Part shown: one piece after another, positions 1 through 4,256 of the stretch
Layout: each line of letters begins with the position of its first letter
Numbering within the stretch: the first letter of the stretch is position 1
Source of the DNA: Bacteroidales bacterium
Lineage (GTDB): Bacteria; Bacteroidota; Bacteroidia; Bacteroidales; Muribaculaceae
Direction: 5' to 3'
Assembly: GCA_004553485.1 (NCBI GenBank)
Contig: SFLG01000078.1
Coordinates: forward strand, 1 to 7,419
Length of the DNA: 7,419 nucleotides
The notes under the pieces: generated by a model
What the model saw: only the letters and a program-made list of their open reading frames with translations
What the model was told of the DNA's origin: nothing
Databases searched by the model: none
Program-made: the position numbers and the translations under genes

Positions 1-92
1 GCTCCGAGGCTCCCGACGTCCTCTACCGCCGTTTCCGCGGCAAAGACGCCACCATCGACGCCCTCCTCCGCCGCGACGGCATCAAAAAGTAA
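1..92 (+). CDS. M3-family metallopeptidase (Dcp/oligopeptidase A-like), C-terminal end only
   Basis: Only the last 29 residues plus the TAA stop are in the window; codons begin at base 3. The visible peptide contains YRRFRGKDATIDALLRRDGI, followed by two lysines. This strongly resembles the conserved C-terminus of M3 zinc peptidases (the FRGr-p-id-LL-r-GI tail of peptidyl-dipeptidase Dcp and oligopeptidase A). Such enzymes cleave short peptides, Dcp removing C-terminal dipeptides, through an HExxH zinc site that lies far upstream and is not visible here. In Bacteroidota the common member is Dcp-like and often exported, but the signal region is outside the window. A strong hairpin terminator follows at 238-284. 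The assignment rests on the tail motif alone. Confidence 0.7.
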   Translation, partial: SEAPDVLYRRFRGKDATIDALLRRDGIKK

Positions 93-153
93 CCGCCCCG
101 GCACCGCAGGCCCCACACAGGCACCGCCGCTCCCCCCTCCAGGAACAGTGACT

Positions 154-179
154 GTTATCGGTCGAGCTCGACCGATAAC
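154..179. repeat. perfect 26-bp palindrome
   Basis: The half-site gttatcggtcgag is followed directly by its exact reverse complement, with the centre between bases 166 and 167. With a T-G wobble (153/180) and two more pairs (152/181, 151/182) the RNA hairpin extends to 151-182. No T-run follows, so it is not a standard intrinsic terminator. It could be a 3'-end stabilising hairpin, an extragenic palindromic repeat or a dimeric protein-binding site. A further tatcgg at 182-187 can pair with ccgata at 172-177, giving a competing smaller hairpin. Confidence 0.75.
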
Positions 180-237
180 GGTATCGGCCACCGCCTGTAG
201 CACCGGCCCCCGCGGGCCCTTTGTGCCCCACCCCTAC

Positions 238-284
238 AACCGGGAGGCAAACACCGCTCACCGCGGTGTTTGCCTCCCGGTTTT
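238..284 (+). terminator. intrinsic terminator with 20-bp perfect stem
   Basis: Bases 238-257 pair perfectly with 263-282 around the five-base loop tcacc, and the stem ends in TTTT (281-284) followed by a pyrimidine-rich tail cgtcttt. It lies about 145 bases after the peptidase stop and before the AT-rich promoter region of the next gene, so it probably ends the peptidase transcript. The stem is longer than most intrinsic terminators. Confidence 0.8.
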
Positions 285-408
285 CGTCTTTCCCCGCAGC
301 AGAGCAGCGCCGCCGGCGCCTACCCGTTACCCGTCGCTGCATCCGGCACTGTCAACAAAATTTATTGTTATTTTACAAAAGTTGAAATAGTTTTGGTCTG
401 CTAATGTG

Positions 409-416
409 TAATTTTG
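409..416 (+). promoter_or_regulatory. candidate Bacteroidetes -7 box for the 426-1700 gene
   Basis: TAATTTTG matches the Bacteroidetes -7 consensus TAnnTTTG exactly. The -33 partner is unclear: TTG at 382-384 is 24 bases upstream (slightly long) and TTTTG at 391-395 is 13 bases upstream (too short). If the box is used, transcription would start around 421-425, only a few bases before the ATG at 426, giving a nearly leaderless mRNA. Confidence 0.4.
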
Positions 417-425
417 CGGCACATA

Positions 426-1700
426 ATGATGAAAACAGTCAGGTTCATAGTTGTTGCTGTTGTTTTGCTCTGCTGCCTGCGGATGGCGGGGCAGACGTTC
501 ATCGTCGTGGACTCGCAGGACAGCGTCTGCAGCACAAGCGGCCGCAGCGGCCGCATCGGCGACAACGACTACCCGCTGACGGTGCGCTACCTCGGCTACC
601 ACGAAAGGGAGGTTGCCGCGCCCTGCGACACGGTCTTCCTCGAAGAGAACCCGATGGAGCTGGAAGAAGTGGTGGTGTCTACGCGCCAGCAGAAGGTGCT
701 TCACATCCTGGGATATGTCAGGGAATACTCCACCCTCACCACTTACCACGACACGGTTTTTATGTTCAGGGAGAAGATGGTTGACTTTATGCTCACCCCC
801 GGCAGGAAGCCGAGGTTCAAGGGCTGGTCCAATCCGCGCGTACTGAAAAGCCGCTCGTACTACCGCTTCACCAACGCCGAGGGACTGGACAGCGTGAGCA
901 GCGAGGGCAACTACCATTTTTCGTGGTCCGATTGGATCGACGCCATCCCGTCACCCACCCTGCCCACGTCGCTGAAGGGCGTGAAGCTCGGCACCGACAC
1001 CGTGATGGGCAAATACCAGCCCACCGAGATATGGAACCGCAAGGACGACCGCGTGACCGTCAATGTCAACGTGCTGGCCGACACCGCCAGCCGCAACTGG
1101 GTGCGCAACCTGTCGTCGTTTTTCCACGACAATCTTGAGTTTGAGGACTTCAGACTGCGATACAGCTACGACAACGTCGTGGCCGACACCATCAACGCCG
1201 ACAATATGACCGGCTTCTCGTTCAACATCGAGTCGGAGGGCCGCGGCCACGAGATGCTGCGCTTCAACAAGCTTAACGAAGACTACTTTGTCAGCACATA
1301 CGCCGAAATCTACATCCTTGACAAAGAGTACATCACCGTCAAAGAGGCGCGCAAGTGGGCCAACCGCAAAATCGACCTCAGCGGTGTCGACATAATCGAG
1401 CCCGAGGACGCCCCCAGGCTGCAGCAGCCTATCCTGGCCCTCATCGACCGTGTCGAGCACATCGACAAAGACGCCGCCAAGCTCGACTTTGTCCCCGACC
1501 GGCGACTTGTCAGCAAATTCCGTCACCGCAACAACTTCACCTTCGGCACGCGCGCCCTCACCCTGCTCAAAGACCTCACCGGCATCACCATCATCAAAAC
1601 CCACCGCAACCTCAACTCCGGCTGGAGCAAGTTCCGCAAAGACCGCATCCGCCACAACCAACAAAAACACCAACCCGACCCCGACACCCCGGCCGAGTAA
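426..1700 (+). CDS. exported protein of unknown function with shortened CarboxypepD_reg-like N-terminus
   Basis: The 424-residue product starts at ATG 426 (ATG 429 is equally possible). A basic start and hydrophobic core (residues 5-21) followed by MAGQ look like a signal peptidase I signal; there is no lipobox. Residues about 24-84 resemble the end of a CarboxypepD_reg-like beta-sandwich: FIVVDS, then LTVRYLGY, then DTVFLEENPMELEEVVVS. This is the 'LEEVVV' ending typical of Bacteroidota regulatory-like domains. The domain seems about 20 residues shorter than usual, with S38-G39-R40 duplicated exactly at 41-43. The remaining 340 residues are unrecognised. They are aromatic- and charge-rich, with REKMVDFML near 115 and KSRSYYRFTN near 141, and end in a basic hydrophilic tail. 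No TonB plug or barrel, peptidase motif or sorting domain is seen. It is probably a single-gene unit; role unknown, likely in the periplasm or envelope. Confidence 0.75.
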   Translation: MMKTVRFIVVAVVLLCCLRMAGQTFIVVDSQDSVCSTSGRSGRIGDNDYPLTVRYLGYHEREVAAPCDTVFLEENPMELEEVVVSTRQQKVLHILGYVREYSTLTTYHDTVFMFREKMVDFMLTPGRKPRFKGWSNPRVLKSRSYYRFTNAEGLDSVSSEGNYHFSWSDWIDAIPSPTLPTSLKGVKLGTDTVMGKYQPTEIWNRKDDRVTVNVNVLADTASRNWVRNLSSFFHDNLEFEDFRLRYSYDNVVADTINADNMTGFSFNIESEGRGHEMLRFNKLNEDYFVSTYAEIYILDKEYITVKEARKWANRKIDLSGVDIIEPEDAPRLQQPILALIDRVEHIDKDAAKLDFVPDRRLVSKFRHRNNFTFGTRALTLLKDLTGITIIKTHRNLNSGWSKFRKDRIRHNQQKHQPDPDTPAE

Positions 1701-1759
1701 CCGTCGTGCGAGCATTTAATCTCAAACAATACGACGGGCTGGGTGTTTATATTTATATG

Positions 1760-1796
1760 GTCGCGTTATGCAGTCGCGACAGGAACAATTTTTTAC
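1760..1796 (+). terminator. weak possible terminator after the 426-1700 gene
   Basis: gtcgcg (1760-1765) pairs with cgcgac (1775-1780) around a nine-base loop, and a run of six T lies at 1789-1794. The eight bases between stem and T-run are more than a standard intrinsic terminator has, so termination here is uncertain. No better candidate is visible between the two genes. Confidence 0.3.
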
Positions 1797-1802
1797 TTGA
1801 AG

Positions 1803-1855
1803 ACACACGATTATTATACTTAAACACACGATTGTATCATTTAACACTGACGATT
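1803..1855. repeat. phased 21-bp direct repeats before the hydrolase start
   Basis: Two adjacent 21-base units (1803-1823 and 1824-1844) share 16 of 21 positions, both beginning acacacgatt. A third, more diverged copy (acactgacgatt, 1844-1855) ends one base before the ATG at 1857. The shared acgatt core recurs at 1807, 1828 and 1850, spacings of 21 and 22 bases, about two helical turns. This fits an array of operator sites or a small tandem duplication in the leader. No good TAnnTTTG promoter box was found in the same spacer. Confidence 0.6.
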
Positions 1856-1856
1856 T

Positions 1857-2915
1857 ATGAGAACGAAGATTTTTGTGGTGGCGATGGCGGCGGTAATGGC
1901 TGCGTCGCTGTATGCGCCGGATGCCGACGGCTGCACGCGCGTGACGTATATCGGCGATAAGGGCGATGTCATCACCGGACGCAACCTCGACTGGATAGAG
2001 GATATCCCTACCAATTTGTATGTTCTGCCCCAGGGGCTCGAACGCACCAGCTACGACATCGCCGACAGCGCGCTGACCTGGGTTTCGAGCTTCGGGTCGG
2101 TGGTGGCTGTGGGCTACGACATGGGCGTGACCGAGGGGATGAATCAGGCAGGCCTGTGTTGCAACTTGCTGTATCTGCCCGGTACGACCTATTCGTACAA
2201 GGGCGACCCGCGCCGCTTCAAGATGAGCTCGTCGGTGTGGGCGCAGTATGTCCTCGACAACTTCGCCACCACCTCCGAGGCCGTACAGGCACTGGCCCGG
2301 GATCAGTTCCGAATCGACGCGCCCACCATGCCGGGCGGCTCGGAGACGACCCTGCACATGGCCATCAGTGACACCACGGGCAACTCGGCCATCATCGAAT
2401 ACATCGACGGCCGCATCTCCATTCACGAGGGCAAACAGTACAAGGTGCTCACCAACGCGCCGCCCCTCGACCAGCAGCTTGCCATCAACGACTACTGGCA
2501 GAAGGTGGGCGGAATGCACATGCTGCCGGGCACCAACAAGCCAAGCGACCGCTTTGTGCGCGGCATGTTCTACGTCAACGCCATCCCTACCACGGCGTCG
2601 CCCGATATGGCCGTGGCCGGTGTGTTCGGCGTTATCTTCAACTGCGCCGTCCCCGTGGGCATCTCCGTGCCCGACAACCCCGAAATCTCCTCGACACGGT
2701 GGCGCAGCGTCGCCCACCAGAACAAGCTGCGCTACTACTACGGCACCGTCCTCAATCCGTCGATAATGTGGGTCGACCTTGCCGATTTCATGCTCACTCC
2801 CGGCTCGCCGATCATGAAACTGGACATTATAAACCAGAAAAAGCCCTACGCCGGCAACGTCTTCAAGAACATGAAGCGTGCTCCGCTCTACAAGCCCCTC
2901 TTCCGCTACAATTAA
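1857..2915 (+). CDS. choloylglycine hydrolase family enzyme (bile salt hydrolase/penicillin acylase type), exported
   Basis: The 352-residue product is an N-terminal-nucleophile hydrolase that cleaves linear amides; family substrates are conjugated bile salts, penicillin V and acyl-homoserine lactones. A signal peptide (residues 1-20, ending SLYA) precedes Cys26, the predicted nucleophile once it is N-terminal. The other expected catalytic residues are present: R42 and D45 in GRNLDW, N103 in AGLCCNLLYLP, N200 in VLTNAP, and R232 in SDRFVR. The segments EYIDGRISIHEG, NDYWQKVGG and ISSTRWRSV closely resemble Gram-negative gut enzymes such as the Bacteroides thetaiotaomicron bile salt hydrolase, as I remember it. 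Deconjugation of glycine- or taurine-linked bile acids in the periplasm is therefore the favoured role; substrate preference cannot be read with certainty. The ADGC before Cys26 is not a lipobox. It appears to be transcribed alone and ends at the terminator at 2961-2998. Confidence 0.9.
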   Translation: MRTKIFVVAMAAVMAASLYAPDADGCTRVTYIGDKGDVITGRNLDWIEDIPTNLYVLPQGLERTSYDIADSALTWVSSFGSVVAVGYDMGVTEGMNQAGLCCNLLYLPGTTYSYKGDPRRFKMSSSVWAQYVLDNFATTSEAVQALARDQFRIDAPTMPGGSETTLHMAISDTTGNSAIIEYIDGRISIHEGKQYKVLTNAPPLDQQLAINDYWQKVGGMHMLPGTNKPSDRFVRGMFYVNAIPTTASPDMAVAGVFGVIFNCAVPVGISVPDNPEISSTRWRSVAHQNKLRYYYGTVLNPSIMWVDLADFMLTPGSPIMKLDIINQKKPYAGNVFKNMKRAPLYKPLFRYN

Positions 2916-2960
2916 CGGCTTTACTGCGCTATAAATAACGACTTACCCTACCCGTAGCAT

Positions 2961-2998
2961 GAAAGCCGGAACGCCAACTCAATGACGTTCCGGCTTTC
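2961..2998. terminator. bidirectional terminator between convergent genes
   Basis: gaaagccggaacg (2961-2973) pairs perfectly with cgttccggctttc (2986-2998), a 13-bp stem with a 12-base loop. A-rich and T-rich stem ends give a short T-run when read from either strand. It sits between the hydrolase stop (2915) and the convergent membrane-protein stop (3023), so it can serve both. Confidence 0.75.
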
Positions 2999-3022
2999 TA
3001 TCTGCTGTTTCTGTGTCTGTCT

Positions 3023-3619
3023 TTATTCGCGGCCGTCGCATTCGGATATGAAGGTCTCGTAGATGCGCAGGAGGCTGCGACGTGTGCGCAGGTCGTACAC
3101 AAATCCTATCACTCCGCCGATAACGGCTACGGCAACGACGCAGTAGATGGCAAACCGCTGCCCCGGGTCGCGCGCCGTCATTGTCAACAGGTCGACACCG
3201 AACGAGTACAGCACCGGTATGGCTACCAGGGGCGAGACCATAAACCAGCGGTCGAACGACTTGCGCAGCCTGAGCACGCGTCGGGCACATTCGACGCAAG
3301 GTATGTCCACCTCGTCAAGCACGACGAGCCGTCGCCGCTGCCTGAGGGCATAAATAGTGTAGACGAAACCGAAAACGAGGTAAAGAACGGCTGTTATCCA
3401 GCTGAAGTCCAACAGTTTCAGCATCGGCCCGCACAGCATCACCGTAACGCCGAGAATAGCGTAGATGTTGTAGGCTTTGCGCACCTTGCGTGTGAGCCTT
3501 CCCGTCCGGTGACGCACCGCATTGTCCACGGCGCGGCACATCCCGGCCTCGGTCTGCGGGCCCGAGCCGAGTTTCTGCCATCGGTCTTTTAGCGTTAATA
3601 TGTTATCGTCCTCTGTCAT
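3023..3619 (-). CDS. four-helix membrane protein, candidate sigma-factor partner (anti-sigma)
   Basis: The 198-residue product has four predicted membrane helices at about residues 50-68, 74-93, 125-146 and 156-175. Strongly basic stretches before helix 1 (RHRTGRLTRKVRK), between helices 2 and 3 (RQRRR ... RRVLRLRK) and after helix 4 (RTRRSLLR) put both ends and the middle loop in the cytoplasm, leaving only short external loops. The N-terminus contains ILTLKDRWQKL, similar in style to the LKxxW start of small membrane proteins that often follow ECF sigma genes in Bacteroidota. The middle cytoplasmic loop has a CxxC pair (C108, C111). There is no FecR domain, no HxxxCxxC zinc anti-sigma motif and no enzyme signature. 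It starts 39 bases after the ECF sigma stop, so co-transcription is likely. The anti-sigma role is inferred from context, not from a recognised domain. Confidence 0.75.
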   Translation of the reverse strand: MTEDDNILTLKDRWQKLGSGPQTEAGMCRAVDNAVRHRTGRLTRKVRKAYNIYAILGVTVMLCGPMLKLLDFSWITAVLYLVFGFVYTIYALRQRRRLVVLDEVDIPCVECARRVLRLRKSFDRWFMVSPLVAIPVLYSFGVDLLTMTARDPGQRFAIYCVVAVAVIGGVIGFVYDLRTRRSLLRIYETFISECDGRE

Positions 3620-3658
3620 ACGTATATCGGATATTTTGTCTGGTTATTTCACTGTCTT

Positions 3659-4192
3659 TCATTGCTCTGACATCTCCTTCAACTTGCCCTTGGCCCTGTG
3701 CAGACGCACCGCCACAACGGCCTTGGCGATGCCCAGCACGTCGGCAATCTCGTCGTAACAGCGGCCGTCAAGCCACATCATCACAATGGCCTTGTCGAGG
3801 GCACTGAGCTGCGAGATAAGCATATACATCTGTTCAAGCTGCCGGCGGTGCTCCATATCGTCGCCGGCGATGAGGGTCAACGCCTCGTCGAGGCTGCGCG
3901 TGTTGCGGTGACGGCTGTTGCGGCGCAGCCAGGTTATGCACGTGTTGACGGCGGCGCGGTATATCCACGTCGAGATGTTTGCCTCGCCGCGAAAGGTGTC
4001 GAAGCCGTTCCAAAGGTTGGCCACAGTCTCCTGATACAGATCCTCGAAGTCGGCCGAAAAGCCGCTGTACATAAAGCACACACGACGCACGACGGCATCG
4101 TACCTGGAAAGCACTTCCAGGAAACGTGCCTCGCGGCCGCCGGCATCGGCGCGGCCGTCGGTATGGTTCTGTATCGATTGTGACCGGTTCAT
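3659..4192 (-). CDS. ECF-type RNA polymerase sigma factor (sigma-70 family)
   Basis: The 177-residue product has the two-domain ECF layout and usual length. Region 2 spans about residues 26-93, with the core-binding and -10 recognition motif DLYQETVANLWNGFDTF followed by WIYRAAVNTCITWLRR. Region 4 spans about 118-173, with LSALDKAIVMMWLDG and the helix-turn-helix YDEIADVLGIAKAVVAVRLH, then RAKGKLKE. No extra C-terminal domain is present. It would direct RNA polymerase to a small regulon, typically under control of a membrane partner; the four-helix protein just downstream is the obvious candidate. ATG 4192 is chosen because it gives the full region 2 with a short polar leader. It lies 64 bases behind the OstA-like gene, either as an operon member or driven by the candidate promoter at 4220-4253. 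Confidence 0.93.
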   Translation of the reverse strand: MNRSQSIQNHTDGRADAGGREARFLEVLSRYDAVVRRVCFMYSGFSADFEDLYQETVANLWNGFDTFRGEANISTWIYRAAVNTCITWLRRNSRHRNTRSLDEALTLIAGDDMEHRRQLEQMYMLISQLSALDKAIVMMWLDGRCYDEIADVLGIAKAVVAVRLHRAKGKLKEMSEQ

Positions 4193-4219
4193 CTATTTTG
4201 TTAGACGCGACAACATCCC

Positions 4220-4253
4220 TAAAATTACAGCGTCCCGCAAAATTTTTTCCAAA
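4220..4253 (-). promoter_or_regulatory. candidate promoter for the sigma/membrane-protein pair
   Basis: On the minus strand, TTTG (4253-4250) is followed after 22 bases by TAATTTTA (4227-4220), one mismatch from the Bacteroidetes TAnnTTTG box. The spacing is slightly long. Transcription would start roughly 20 bases before the ATG at 4192. Two copies of TAGGGAT flank the boxes (4259-4253 and 4221-4215). No terminator hairpin is visible after the OstA-like gene, so read-through is also possible. Confidence 0.4.
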
Positions 4254-4256
4254 TCC

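Larger units (their letters stand above)
93..425. other. gene-free stretch with three hairpins and an AT-rich promoter zone
   Basis: No credible gene lies between the peptidase stop and the next start. The open frames here on both strands are low-complexity Arg/Ala/Gly-rich readings of palindromic GC-rich DNA. The stretch holds a perfect palindrome (154-179), a short GC hairpin (ggccc 205-209 pairing with gggcc 214-218), a long terminator hairpin (238-284), and from about 350 an AT-rich segment with a candidate promoter for the next gene. Confidence 0.7.

Noticed and set aside
414..425. TTG start four codons before ATG 426
   Set aside because: The TTG lies inside the exact TAnnTTTG promoter box, and the extra residues RHI add nothing to the signal peptide.
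426..1700. TonB-dependent outer-membrane receptor, suggested by the LEEVVV tail
   Set aside because: No plug domain or long beta-barrel follows; the protein is only 424 residues and ends in a basic hydrophilic tail.
951..1715. 254-codon minus-strand open frame opposite the 426-1700 gene
   Set aside because: Low-complexity Val/Ala/Gly/Asp-rich shadow; the plus-strand frame has a signal peptide, a recognisable domain end and normal composition.
1857..1940. Lipoprotein signal in the hydrolase, with Cys26 as the lipidated residue
   Set aside because: The residues before Cys26 are ADG, not a lipobox, and Cys26 is in the nucleophile position of the family motif.
1722..2717. 331-codon open frame on the minus strand opposite the hydrolase gene
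   Set aside because: It is antisense to a clearly recognised enzyme with all catalytic motifs; the His/Arg/Val-rich composition is what GC-rich codons give on the opposite strand.
3023..3619. FecR-type anti-sigma factor of a TonB-dependent transport system
   Set aside because: No FecR domain, four membrane helices instead of one, and no SusC/SusD or TonB-receptor gene nearby.
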